Assembly (NCBI GenBank): GCA_030544235.1
Contig: CM060463.1
Coordinates: 22,314,190-22,378,189 of the forward strand
Reading direction: 5' to 3'
Length of the DNA stretch: 64,000 bases
DNA from: Lepturacanthus savala
Taxonomy: Eukaryota > Chordata > Actinopteri > Scombriformes > Trichiuridae
Position 1 is the stretch's first letter, and each line of letters begins with the position of its first letter. The position numbers and the translations under genes are program-made. Positions 34,810 to 47,269 of the stretch are shown one piece after another. A model generated the notes under the pieces. The model did not search any database. It was not told the DNA's origin and saw only the letters and a program-made list of their open reading frames with translations.

Positions 34810-37800
34810 ATGCCGAAAGTAAAGAAGTCCAAAGGAGGCGGAGAGAAGAGCGGGGCCGCGGTGGCGCTGGCGGACCAGATCCTGCAGACGGACACGGTCC
34901 GAGCCCGGGGCCGGGTGAAGAGCAGGGACAACCGGCCGGAGAACGAGGATACGTACGTGGACGAGCGGTTGTCGCGAAAGATTTTACTACAAGCCCGGAT
35001 TCAACAGGAGGAGCTTCAGACCGAATATGGCCTGGCACCAGAAAAGAAGAAAACACCAGTTACCGTTCTCGGTACGATTTATTCTTCTCTTTACTGCACC
35101 TATACCGATATTTGAAATATTGTGTTTTACCGTAAAGACACGAAGTTGACAGATGTGTGAATGGTGTCTGCTGTGACAGGGCCAGTTCGTGGTTATTGTA
35201 AGTGTAATGTAGCCACTTTAATCATTTATTTTAGTTGATTAAGGATGCCCAGTAGCCATAACCTTCAACAATGGCTACTCTTCCTGGTGAGAAAATCACT
35301 ATATATCAATCCAATACAAAAAATGAAAATACAATGAAAGTACGTACAATAGAAGAAGTAAATAGATAATTAGAAACAAATCTACAGTGTAATAGATAAG
35401 TTAATAGACACCACAATCTAGTTTTACTCGTTTTATATTCATATGTCATAAATATCTGGGCATCTCTTTACTTATTCTTGTCTACTTTTGGTCTGGGGCT
35501 TGGTCTTGACAAATCTCACGGGGAGATGTGCAGCTCTCTGAATCATAATTAACAATAGCTTAACTATTTGGTAGCTATCTTAAACAGTAGATTGTGTCAC
35601 AAACAGTAGTGGTGCTGTTTTTTTTTTTTTTTATGTGATTATCCTATTTGATTGTGTTTGTCTCGTAATGACGTTTCAGGGTCTGAAATTCAGGATGCTG
35701 ACTCAGATGAAGAGTGGCCAGCGCTGGGAGAAGCTGGGGCTGGGGTCAGCGAAGTGGAGTGCGGCTCTGAAATTGTCGTCAACCCTGATGATGAGAAGGC
35801 CATGGAGCTGTTCATGAATAAGAACCCCCCGATGAGGCAAGACGCAGCATAATTCTAACGATTATTTTTTGGGGCATTTTTGCATTAATTATAGTTGAAA
35901 GTGTAGAGAGACAGGGGAAATGACATGTAGGAAATGTCCGACCAGCTGGGAGTTGAACTGGGGACTCTCTGCTCAGGGCATGTTCACCCATGTGGTATGA
36001 GCCATCACCACTCTGCTATTGGGTTGCCCAAAAACCAGCATAATTCAGACTTTATCTTGAAACTAGTTGTAGAGGTTTTACGTCAAATATCTGCGTTTTC
36101 TCTTTGTGGTTGTTGTAGACGGACCCTAGCTGACATTATCATGGAGAAGATAACTGAGAAGCAAACGGAGGTAGGAACAGTGATGTCAGAGGTGTCTGGG
36201 GTTCCAATGCCCCAACTTGACCCCAGGATAATAGAAGTGTACAAAGGTGTCAATAAGGTGAGTTATCTTTATATGTAAACTTCACATGCACTACATACCA
36301 ACATATATTTTGGTACCAATTTGGCCACTACATTTTACATGTATGAAAAGTGCTTTATAACTAAAGATTGATTCATATATACAGATGAGAGACACATTTA
36401 CTGTCCATTTTATTCATGTTCTGCAGAAATCACTCAACACTCTGCCGTTCTTCATCAGGTCTGGCTGTAATTTTAGAGTGTAGGTAAATTATAATTGTAT
36501 TTCTTGCTCTTTTGATTCAGGTTCTGTCAAAATATCGCAGCGGTAAGTTGCCGAAGGCCTTCAAAATCATCCCAGCGCTTTCAAACTGGGAGCAGGTATT
36601 ATATTTGACTGAGCCGGAGACTTGGACAGCAGCTGCCATGTACCAAGCAACAAGGTGAGTATCTCTCTGAGGATTCAACGCTGACTGAACTATTGTATTT
36701 GCTACAGATACTGAAACATGTTTCTTGCTTTTGTTCTAGAATCTTCTCCTCCAATCTCAAGGAGCGGATGGCCCAGCGATTCTACAACCTGGTGCTGCTG
36801 CCCCGTGTACGAGATGATATTGCGGAGTACAAGAAATTGAACTTCCATCTCTACAGTGCCCTGAAGAAGGCCTTGTTCAAACCGGGAGCATGGTTCAAAG
36901 GTGAGACAGAAAGTTAAACCCCTTTCAAAGGAATAGTTTAACTCTAATATTTTGCTATACTTTCGAGAGACAAGATTTTTATTAATCTTGTCTCTGTGTT
37001 AAATCCAAAGCTAGAGACGATGCAACTACCAACAGCTCTAAAGCAGTGTTTATGTTGGCTAGCTTTTTGCCGGGATTGTGTGTAGTTGTCAGAAAATATC
37101 AATGGCCAAAATGTCTGGTTGGAAATATATATCAGAAATGGACTTTCACAGTACTGTCAGTACTCGTGTGGCAATGGACATGACACAAAATACATTTTGG
37201 ATCCGTGTGATATGTCCAGATGTTCTGAATGGGCTGGATTTCATAAGTTGATTGCATAAAGCAGCTTATAATATGAATATGTGAGGTTCATGTCTGTTTT
37301 AATACAATACTGATGTGCCATTATATCACATAGCATCAGTTGTATCTCGCTCACCTTCCTCTATGTTGGCGAAATTAAACTGAATATCATATCCTAATCC
37401 GTCTTGGAGCCTGTCATGTTGGCTATTACCAGTTATTGTCTCATTAAATGTCCAGTTAATGCTCGCAAAGCTGTAGTCACACATGACCTTTAGGGGGAAA
37501 AAAAAGGATAAAGTGATGAAAGAGAGGATTTGACAGAAGAAGAAAACAGAAGCTTTCTGGGACGCTTCACATTTCTAATTTCAGTGCTAATTTTAGAAAT
37601 GTTATTCTGAGAGCAGTGACAGAGGATTAGCCAGTGTCCACAGGGTAAATAACACCATTGGTTCTGGAACTGTAATAATTAACACACTCAGGCTTTAATT
37701 GGGTCATAGCATGTTTCATATATGTAGATATTTTTCATGGCCAGTGAATATAGAGGATCATTTTTTCCATTTTAATCCTGCCAGTCCCGTGTAATTGTTC

Positions 37801-39846
37801 CAATTTGATAGAACAGTTCTCCCAAACATCTCATGACCCATATTATGAAAACTATTAGTGTGAAACACCACCACTAGGTGGCGGTGTTGTTTACAAATGG
37901 AATATGCTGTGCACTATAGTGGTAGACAAATGGAGGCCGGTGGACCAAATCTGTCTGCAGCAAAAATAATTGTCCCCTAAAGAAAGCTGAACTTTTCACT
38001 TTATGTTTCCACAAATCTATTACATCTGTGTTCTGGTTCTGCAACACAGCAAATATTTGCCTTTTTTTTGCCAAATTTGTAACAATAGAAGTATGTTATT
38101 CTGCAGTTATTAATGGGGAAAAAGGACATTAGCTGATAAAACAATTTAGTATAAAATTATACTATTAATAAAGAAAAGTATGGAAATGACTTTACTATTA
38201 AGTTAAAGGAAATATTTAGTATTTGATTTAATACAATTGATGAAGCATTAGTCTGAAATAATGCAGTATACAAGTTTTTAACCAAACAAAATCCCTTCAG
38301 TATTTATGTGGCTCAGGTGTAAGCATAATAAAGTACAAAACTACACCAAATTATGACCTCACCTTAATAAACAGTGTGGAGCATAATGTCTGAGTTTGGA
38401 CATTGAGACTGGAAATTGGATGCAAGAAACCGTAGAATGCAGCTTTCATTATTGTAAATTTGATCCTAGTTTTCACTTTCCAACTTGCAGATTTTGTCAT
38501 CCAAGTTGAAATTATGATTTTGCTGCTCTGATATATCTGGTTTGGCACTTCAAAATACAAAAGTGGCCAAGAATAAAACTAATGTGGACACCTCATCGGC
38601 CAAAGTCCATCAGTCAAAGTTAATGGGTAATGTTATTTTGGCAATGCAGTAGCCTACTTGACCTCACATGATCTACTCTGCAAACATTCAACTAGTGTAA
38701 ACAGGGGAATCTTTTTCATCCATATCATCCATCTATTGGATATTTGGGCTCCTGTTGATTCTGCTTTTACACCATTCTTTGGTTAATCAGTCTCTACTTG
38801 ATTGAAAAGGAATACTCTTTTTAATATATATGTATGTTATATATAACTCCTGATATATCGGTAAACCTCATAATTTGTTTATATTTACATCTAAAACCCA
38901 TCCATACCCGACATGGCTACGCAACCAGATATGCTTCTGTTGTTCAGTTTACTTTGCCTCTACTAATAATTAGTGCATACTACGAGGTATAGAGCAGTAA
39001 CATATAGAAATAAACTTCCATTACATTTAACCATGATAAATAACAAAGTAAGACTAAAAATATTTTTTTGTCTAGATTTAGTTATTTTTTCTTGTACTGG
39101 TTATATTTTATGGTATTATGTTGAAGTTTGAAATTATAAATCCATGGACCCCAGGAAGAATAGTCTTCACTGCAGTGACGACTGAGGATCTATAACAAAT
39201 AAATATATTAAATATTTTGTGATCTTTTTGTCATACAGGTATACTGATTCCTCTCTGTGAATCCGGGACATGTACTCTGAGGGAAGCCGTCATCATCGGA
39301 AGCATAATCACAAAGTGTTCAATCCCTGTGCTCCACTCCAGGTAACATTTATTTTCACTGAGACAACAGACTGATGCTAACACCTCATATAAAGCTGTGT
39401 TTTACGTGGTGCAGGCAGGGTACAGCATGATCATGGTTGCATAACATGGACGGTTGTGTAACATGCATGCAAAATTCTTCTTGTCTTTCAGCGCTGCGAT
39501 GCTTAAGTTGGCAGAGATGGAGTATAACGGCGCCAACAGCATTTTCCTGCGGCTCTTGCTCGACAAGAAATATGCCCTGCCTTTCCGTGTCCTAGATGCC
39601 TTAGTGGCTCACTTCCTGTCCTTCCGCACTGAAAAGCGTGTGCTTCCTGTGCTGTGGCATCAGAGTTTACTCACCCTGGCTCAGCGCTACAAGGCTGACC
39701 TGGCCTCCGACCAGAAGGCAGCGCTGCTGGAGCTGCTCAAGATACAAACGCACCCTTCCATCTCTGCAGAGATCCGCAGAGAACTACAAAACTCAGAGTC
39801 GCGGGATATTGAAATTGGGATGCCTGTTACTGTTGAAATGGACTGA
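34810..39846 (+). CDS. bysl: Bystin, 40S ribosome assembly factor
   Basis: Exons are 34810-35071, 35680-35836, 36119-36257, 36521-36654, 36740-36900, 39239-39341 and 39492-39846, in phase throughout, giving 436 residues (human 437). Bystin (yeast Enp1) binds pre-40S particles in the nucleolus and nucleus and is needed for 18S rRNA maturation. The N-terminus is lysine-rich (MPKVKKSKGGG), followed by an acidic part (DADSDEEWPAL). The conserved core includes RTLADIIMEKITEKQTE, YRSGKLPKAFKIIPALSNWE, RMAQRFYNLVLLPRVRDDI, ALKKALFKPGAWFKG, CESGTCTLREAVIIGSIITK and GANSIFLRLLLDKKYALPFR. Intron 2 appears to have a GC donor (ATGAG|GCAAGA at 35837), because only this junction joins ATG-AG to A-CGG and preserves the MRRTLAD reading. 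Read-through there would stop after RQDAA. Intron 5 (36901-39238) is the longest and holds no other gene that I can see. Confidence 0.96.
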
Positions 39847-40235
39847 AGATTCACTGTGGTCAGGCACGTCCTCCAGCTCTGATGGAGATATATTCATGCT
39901 TTCTTCAGCATGTAGAAAATCTTGTTGATTCTCACTTTATTATGCCTGTCCCATGAAAGGTCAGTCTCCAAGATCAGTGACTCCATTAGTCATTACAGTG
40001 TCTTGGAGACATACTTTTATTTGATGCTTGGATATCATTGTACATTCAAAAGTGCACATCAGATGTGATGTAGCAGTTAGAATTTTATATTATAATTCAC
40101 TGAGCTGAGAATCTCCTGCAGTTGCAATGCAGTGATTGTATGGGAATACTATGTAAAACTGGTATTGTTGTGTACTTGATTAAGAGCAACTGTTGTATTG
40201 AAGCAACAAATTGAATTAAAAACAAGATAAATCCT
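39847..40235 (+). other. bysl: bysl 3' untranslated region
   Basis: Non-coding sequence after the stop, with a variant poly(A) signal ATTAAA near 40216. The cleavage site is inferred. Confidence 0.4.
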
Positions 40236-40656
40236 TCAAAGTTTCACTTTTTTCTCTCAATTAGTCGCCCGGTTACTTACTTAACATAAGTAAAAACTGG
40301 GACTGGGTGGATTTAGTTTAATGACATTAATAGGCAATGGCCTATGTGTGCTTTTCATTCATGGAATATAATAATATCCTGCTTGGTATCTTTGAAAATG
40401 CTATGGATGATGAACACTCAGGGCCATCTCGAACCTGTCCAGTTGACTAGAAAAGATTAATATCTGCAAAGTTTTATTAGCTCTCTATCAGTTGGACATT
40501 TTTGGATCCTAAAACAATTTCGTTGTTGCTAGGAAATATTATGCAGACATTCATGGTCCCCAGTGGATGAGGTCTATTCTGGCTTTGGTGAATTAACCTA
40601 CCTCAGCATTAGAGTCACAAGTTTTCACTTCTCCAGTGAAATCTCAAGTATTGATC

Positions 40657-40673
40657 GTGTGTGTGTATGTGTT

Positions 40674-40717
<44 letters not shown>

Positions 40718-40728
40718 GAGAGAGAGAG
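40657..40728. repeat. Compound (GT)n-(TA)n-(GA)n microsatellite
   Basis: A GT run to about 40684, a TA run to about 40713 and a short GA run to 40728. Confidence 0.9.
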
Positions 40729-40895
40729 TTTTAAAACTAAATTCAAGTTCAATCATTATCTATTTGTCACAAATTATTGTAAGATTATCTTTTTTATAGC
40801 TAAACAAAACCATGAAATTGGTAAAAACAGGAAATCAGACCCCTGTAACGGGGCTTAACTTGCAGCCAGTGGAGGAATCCCTAAAACACAGATCA

Positions 40896-40896
40896 C

Positions 40897-40955
<59 letters not shown>

Positions 40956-40960
40956 GTGTT
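40896..40960. repeat. Compound (TA)n-(TG)n microsatellite
   Basis: A TA run to about 40915 followed by a TG run with one interruption (CG) near 40951. Confidence 0.9.
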
Positions 40961-41344
40961 GTGGGATGTGCTGACTTCAGTCATGCTCCTCATCTGAGAT
41001 CAGTCTGGTAAATTTAAACCCACCCAGCACAACTCTTAGACTAGAAGCATGTAAGGTCACAGCACAGGGAGAAGTATGTATATATATATATATATACTTT
41101 AAATATTTAAATGATTAGGTTAGGGTTCAGGTCAGGGGAATAGACTGCCTAAGTACTTTCCAATACCACATGGGTCCCTGGTTTTTATGGTTTAATCCTT
41201 ATAAAAGGAGACCACAAAGTATTATACCTGACATTAGCACCAGGAGAGGGAAGTTCTAGTGTCACTTATGCAACTGTCTAGTCTTTTTAATTAAAGTTCT
41301 ATACCAAAGTGCTAACTTTTTGATTTGCAAATTGTATTTATATA

Positions 41345-41348
<4 letters not shown>

Positions 41349-41427
<79 letters not shown>
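41349..41427. repeat. (AT)n microsatellite
   Basis: An uninterrupted AT run. A shorter one lies at about 41077-41096. Confidence 0.95.
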
Positions 41428-41433
<6 letters not shown>

Positions 41434-41507
41434 AAATCTCTTTATAAATAAATACATTTATAAATCTCTCTTTATAAAAAGATGAAATTATTCCTTGCCA
41501 TTGACCA

Positions 41508-41789
41508 TCATACATCCTTCTTCCAGTATGGGCCCATAGGGTAACCAGAAGGATTAAGTAATCTAAAGTTAAAAGTGGGTGAGGGGTTCATAATTTCTTC
41601 TTCTTTTTCCAGCTTTTTGGTTTTCTTCAACTCCAGACAATTAGTTGCTTCTGGTTTCAAATTTTGTATTTTGGACACATCAGGGTCTGCATCTAGCTGT
41701 GTTTCCAGCTCTTCTTCTTTACAGATAGTGTCTGTTGTGTCCATTAATGTATGTTGCAGCTGGATTTGCAGCTGGAGTTCTTGGCCCAT
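41508..41789 (-). CDS. Unrecognised 93-codon open frame
   Basis: This frame encodes a hydrophilic, glutamine- and glutamate-rich peptide: a QELQLQIQLQHTL stretch, a Lys/Glu-rich part (LELKKTKKLEKEEEIMN) that could form a helix, and a C-terminal NPSGYPMGPYW. The frame is open for a further 17 codons upstream of the ATG. I recognise no family. It lies between microsatellites and the cyclin gene, with no intron signals found around it. It may be a small gene, a fragment of an old element, or chance; the composition is more protein-like than the neighbouring frames. Confidence 0.25.
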   Translation of the reverse strand: MGQELQLQIQLQHTLMDTTDTICKEEELETQLDADPDVSKIQNLKPEATNCLELKKTKKLEKEEEIMNPSPTFNFRLLNPSGYPMGPYWKKDV

Positions 41790-42423
41790 TAGGATCTTCT
41801 TGTCCTTCTCGGAGCTTGGTCCTCCTCCTGGCTCAATTTATAAGCAATCTTTAACTCTTCATGTTAAAGCTTCTGAAATTCATAAGGCATGTTCCTAAGG
41901 CATGAATTTTATATATACATACAAACTTTGACATATTATTACCCTTTTAGCCTCCCACTATTACTACTATTACTAGCAATGTATTTTGGACCTTATCAAT
42001 AATATTAAAAATTCAGATGAGTCAAACATTAGCCTTATTTTTTTTTACTGTTGGGCCAGAAATGTATATTAACAGCTCTGAAACAGAAGTTAGAGCATCT
42101 TTTATAACGTAGTCAAACAGTTATATTACGTTAATAAAGTGATTTAAATCACAAAATTTTTAAAACAAACACCTTTTGTTCAGGTCAGAGGTTCCTGTTT
42201 CCAGGAAGAGGAAAAATGTATGTAAAATGTAAAAATAATAATAAATACTAAAAAAAATCATATATAATTTGTAGTACTTTAAAATATGTTTATGTATAAT
42301 TAAGATGTATCTGGAATAGAATATACTAAAAGATACAATAGCAAGTAACAGTGACAGTGACAGGGTTAGAACTGGTTTATAGATTTATGGGGCCTTTAAC
42401 GGAAAATATTACGTCTTTCAGAG

Positions 42424-42425
<2 letters not shown>
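41790..42425. other. AT-rich spacer before the D-type cyclin
   Basis: No gene recognised and no dense CpG. Confidence 0.4.

Positions 42426-42478
<53 letters not shown>
42426..42478. repeat. (GT)n-(AT)n microsatellite near the cyclin promoter
   Basis: A GT run followed by a short AT run, about 175 bases before the cyclin start codon. Confidence 0.95.
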
Positions 42479-42479
<1 letters not shown>

Positions 42480-42606
42480 AAGTTGTAAGGTTAGCCACGT
42501 TAGCGCCATTGGTCAACCGTTAGTAGAGGCTAACGTTAGCTTAAGTGTACATTTCTGTTTAAAAGTTGTGACGTCACGTGATATCAACGGACATAACTGG
42601 GTAGAA

Positions 42607-42642
42607 ATGGTGGAGTGTGAACTGCTCCTGCGTTTAGTTTAA
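42607..42642 (+). CDS. Upstream open reading frame of the D-type cyclin
   Basis: ATGGTGGAGTGTGAACTGCT opens an 11-codon frame ending TAA, 11 bases before the cyclin ATG and in another frame. The start context (AAATGG) is fair. It could lower translation of the cyclin. The peptide (MVECELLLRLV) faintly recalls the MELLCCE start of other D-type cyclins, so it could instead be a frame-shifted remnant of the original N-terminus. Confidence 0.4.
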   Translation: MVECELLLRLV

Positions 42643-42653
42643 CGGTTGGATAA

Positions 42654-45600
42654 ATGGATCTTTATGAGAATAATCACGTTACTAATCCATTATGTGATCA
42701 GAATGGGAGAGAAACCAAGTTTCTTGAAACGTTTGTCCGGGCGGGCTGCGACCTCGCTGTTACCGGAGACCTGCGAGTACTACGCAGCCTGACGGCCCAG
42801 GAACTCAGCAGCAGTAGTAGTACTAGCAGCAATACTACTAGTAGTAGTAGCAGCACTACTAGGAGTAGTAGTAGTAGTAGTAGCAGGAGGAGTAGGAGGC
42901 AGAGGATACAGACAGACATCCAGACAGATATCCAGCCCTGCATGAGGAGGATACTGGCAGTATGGATGTTTCAGGTAGGAAACATTAGCCAGGTTTGTCT
43001 CAAACTAACAGGCAGCTTCACAGTGATGACTCAGAAGTAACTTAAGTATTTGTTCATCTACTTCTCTACTTGTTTTCCCTATTTAAATTTACCATTCAAC
43101 ACTTATTGTATAGTACAATTGACAACATCCATATTCAAAATGTATTGGTGATTCACTATGTTTGTATTTTCATTTTGGGTGTTTTTTTTGGGGTGTGGTT
43201 TTCATAAAAAACATTACAGGTTTCCACTACACCCTCACACCTACACTACCATTCAAAAGTTTGCGGTCATCCAGACAATTTAATGTTTTCCATGAAAAGT
43301 CACACTTTTATTTACCACCATGAGTTGAAAAATGAATAGAAATTTTATTACATTATTCTTCTGATGCAATGAGCAAACACATTGTACCAGTAGACCACTT
43401 GAGTAAATGGGCCTCTATACACCTATGTAGATACTGCACCAAAAAACAGACAGTTGCAGCTAGAATAGTCATTTACCACATTAGCAATGTAAAGAGTGCA
43501 TTTCTAATTAGTTTAAAGTTATCGTCAATGAAAAAAATAGTGCTTTTCTTTCAAAAATAAGGTAATTTTGAAATGGTAGTGTACTTTTATGTTAAATTAT
43601 TTATGTGTGAAACGGTTTCACCACTTGAAGTAATAACTCCTCTCTGACAGGTGTGCGAGGAGCAGAAATGTGAGCAGGAGGTGTTTCCATTGGCGGTTCA
43701 TTTCCTGGACTGTTACCTGAGCCGCTTTGCCATTACAAAGTCAAATCTACAGCTGCTGGGGGCCGTTTGCATGCTGCTGGCCTCCAAAATGAGAGAGTGC
43801 GTGCCGCTGACCACCAGCAAGCTCTGCATCTACACAGACAACTCGGTCTCAGTCTCAGACATCCTGGTAAATCTCTTGTACATGAACTATACACCTGGGT
43901 TAAGAGATCAATAAAAAAGTCACTATATCAAATTATTATCTCAATGGAAACAAATCCAACATGTCAATAAAATGAATAACATTCCTGAGATTAAAATACT
44001 GACTGCGAACTTTAGACAGAATAAACAGAGGCATCTGTCCTCTACTCCCTTTACTGCCTGTGTTACAAAATTATAATAATAACAGCTCACACTCTGCTTT
44101 ATTGCCATACAATTTATAAAGGGATAAAAATCTGTATCTAGGTCCTGCATTTTTCCTTCTGTGGGATTTTGATGGTTTATTGAGGAATATTGTGTGTTGC
44201 AGCAGGGGGAGGTGGCAGTGGTGTCCAGGTTAGACTGGTGTCTGGCCTCCGTGGTCCCCTCTGACTTCCTGGAGCCGGTTCTTCACGCTCTCCCTTTTGT
44301 TAGAGCAGACCGCCATCAGAACATGCGAAGGCATGTTCACTCCTACATTGCTCTTGCGGCCATAGGTATGTTACATAACCACATTACGTGGGAGGGTTTC
44401 TCCAAATAAAATCCATCACAACACACAGTTGGGAACAAACATGCTTAGTTTTCAGATTATTTTCTTGTGTTAAATGATAGGGGTTAGTGAAGGCTGTTAT
44501 TCAAAGTCTATTCTTTTATTATATCCCAGGCAGTTACAATGAAGTATAAAGTTTCTTTTTGTCAGTTTAACAACTAGTGAGTGTTAAATTTTGCTGGTTA
44601 CTGGTGACTTTTTACATCACAGTTGGCACAAAGGCAGCCATAACTTTGATTACGATGTGTCAGCAGTTCATTTCGGAGACAGAGAGCTGAGTTTGTGTAA
44701 TCCTGTATTGTCTGCTGTGAAAGACCTGCGTCCCTCTATTCAGCTGGCTCATTTCCCACGAATCTCTGTGATGCTGCCCGAGGCAACAGGTTGCAGGGAT
44801 ACAGTCAGCCAGGCCGCTTTAGTCAAACTATTTGACATTAGAAGCCCTAAAATGAAGACAAATCTCAGCTCCTGATGCTGTTACCCCATTCAGAAAGGTG
44901 TCTGGGCAGGGATTGAATGGCATGAATGTTTTGTCTCAGAATTTCTCCTTCCTGAAGCTATTCGGATAACATTTCAGATGATCACGTTTAGGAAATGTCT
45001 GCTGCTAAGCACTTGCCTTTGTGTATCAGGGTGTGTCCACAGTGGTGGATAGGTCTAATTATCTAGTAGTCTTGTGTGTAATGTGATAATTAGAAAATTA
45101 GAAAATGATAGATGTGATTCTTTTTTTCATTTTCAATGCAAATAATCTTCTTAAAATTTACTCTCAGATTGCAGGTTTTCAGTGTTCCTACCCTCTGCTG
45201 TAGCGTGTGCCTGTGTGAGCATCGCTGTGCAGAGGCTGAAGTTAGTGGATGACTCTTCTGATTCAGTGATGCGGTTTTTGGCCAACCTTCTGGCCATTGA
45301 TTTGGTAAGGGTACTGAATAAATAGCATTTTCAGACACACATGGTTAAACCTGTTGTCATTTTTTATCAATATCCCAATCAGAACGTATCAAACTGTGAA
45401 ATCCATGTTTCCAGCAACAGTGCTCACATAACATTGTGATAATCGTGATTTACAGAAAAATAATCTCCCCATGGCCTACTGATGACCTTGTGATTATTTT
45501 TCTCCTTCTTCGTCCGACCCTGAACAGAACTCTGTCCTCCTCTGCTATGAGCAGCTCCGGAGTGTGCTGGAGCTCAGCGTGCCCTCTCGTTTCCGGGATA

Positions 45601-45668
45601 GTGTTTGCAGATCAGGGGAATGTAGCTCGGAGATCAGCTACACCCCCGCTGACATTCAGGATGTTTAA
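42654..45668 (+). CDS. Divergent D-type cyclin in the ccnd3 position
   Basis: Exons are 42654-42974, 43651-43866, 44203-44365, 45168-45304 and 45528-45668, in phase, giving 325 residues. D-type cyclins activate CDK4/6 and promote phosphorylation of Rb. The cyclin box starts at CMRRILAVWMFQVCEEQKCE (about 96-115) and contains LLGAVCMLLASKMRE and KLCIYTDNSVS. These blocks are diagnostic of cyclin D. The C-terminal cyclin fold is much changed (FLPSAVACACVSIAVQRL). The end, SYTPADIQDV, matches the threonine phosphodegron of cyclin D1 and D2 (TPTDVRD). The N-terminus lacks LxCxE. Residues 52-77 are a serine-rich run encoded by AGT/AGC repeats, where relatives have a conserved helix. Position next to bysl suggests ccnd3; the divergence also fits the fish/amphibian ccndx type. 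I leave the symbol open. Confidence 0.85.
42811..42893 (+). repeat. Coding (AGT/AGC)n trinucleotide repeat
   Basis: Tandem AGT/AGC codons with ACT and AAT interruptions encode the serine-rich tract in the first exon of the cyclin gene. The repeat is in frame and is likely to vary in length between individuals. Confidence 0.9.
43244..43581. mobile_element. Tc1-type MITE in the first cyclin intron
   Basis: The element starts CACTACCATTCAAAAGTTTG and ends TTTTGAAATGGTAGTG, with TA on both sides, and is 338 bases long. It has no transposase. The left end matches the segment at 10497-10593 in reverse orientation. Confidence 0.8.
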
Positions 45669-46017
45669 CCGACACCGGTGGCGTCACCCGAGGAAACAAA
45701 GCTCTAACACTCAGCACTCCTCCCTTCCATGAACGGCCAGGATGATTTGCACATCTAAAGCCGGGAAAGAACAAGAGGTAGCAGGCAAAAATGTTCCATT
45801 TCATTTTAATGGTTGTTTGTATGTTGATAGTGGAACTACTTTTCGAAATAATGCAAACTTTTCTTAAACTTCCACCCCGTTGCTGCATTTTTAAGTATTT
45901 TGTTACGGCTAATGTAGCTTTTAAAAGATGATTGTTGCTCTTGCTTCACTTATTGTTTGTATTTTGTGATATTGACAGTTGATTTGCACTGAATCCTAAT
46001 GGAAATGTTCTAATAAA
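45669..46017 (+). other. 3' untranslated region of the D-type cyclin gene
   Basis: Non-coding sequence after the stop at 45666-45668, ending with AATAAA at 46012-46017. Confidence 0.55.
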
Positions 46018-46250
46018 TGTTATGTCTTCCATTCACATGTGTTCAAATATTGTATGTGTATCTGAATTATTTGAAAAATTAATTTGGACTGTTCTAGAAC
46101 ATTTGTTAACGATTTGAATGCATGTTTTCAACATGGTACCAAATTCTTATATGACTTTATACAGTATGTATCAATACTGATAAACTACATAAAACATGTT
46201 ATGTAGATCATTAATAACATGAGTCAACACTTGTGTACTTTGTTTTGTTT

Positions 46251-47227
46251 TTTATTGTTTTCTTTATCCTGGTCACAACAGCGTGGCAGATCACAAGTCA
46301 CTTAATGGGTAAACCAGTTACTTTGGCACAATTTCTGCTGTAGTCAGAGAAAAAAAATAGATTCACAGAGCCTAATTACCTGCAACTTCTACTAGGACAA
46401 TAGACACAAAAACAGTGCTAAAATGCCCATATTTCATATTAAATAAACTATTAAGCAAATAACATTTCACTCCTGTCTTACCATAGGCTGACTGCATCTT
46501 TCCAGTGCGTTACACATAAATGATCAGAGACCACCAGTGACTAGGAGTACAACTCAGTCCTTAATACAATCCCTTAGATTCCAGAAATGACAAAGTATTC
46601 CAGTTGAAATTGAGCAATTACTTTGACACACATATACCGGCTTTAAATTCCAGACAAGCCTCTCAAGGTAGTGTGCCAAAAAAATAAGCCACAATTAAAT
46701 GAAATAATGAGAAGAAAAACTTTCTTTGCATTACAGTGTGCAGAGCAGCAGACAGCATGACTGTGCAGATCCTGGGCACGGTCCTGTGCAACTTCATGTT
46801 CCATGGAATCAATAAAATAATCTTCAAATGATTTACTTATCAGCTCTTAGGATTCAACAATGTGATAAAATTCTGTCCCTACACGCCGGCTTGACATTCT
46901 GATTTAATGCCAGCAGGGCAATAATTGATGGCAGGATACAGCATGGATCTTCATAAAGCAAGATTATAGAACATGTTAAGCTCATGATTTTAAATTTGGA
47001 AGTTTTGTTTTCCAGAGACTTTAATTCATGTTTTATCTGGATAATCTAATCTTGCTTGGCCCAGGTATCAAAATATTCATTTGAACAGTCACACAATAAA
47101 GTGTGTGACGCATATTTAGCTAAAGTTCATGATTTTATGTAAAACACAACCAGGTGTCTTTGATATTGTGACCAAAAACAGCAACATGAAGTGGTATACT
47201 GTGCTCCACCTCTTCATGTGAAACTGG

Positions 47228-47269
<42 letters not shown>

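Noticed and set aside
35821..35852. bysl second exon ending in RQDAA stop
   Set aside because: This reads through the GC donor at 35837; splicing there restores the conserved family sequence.
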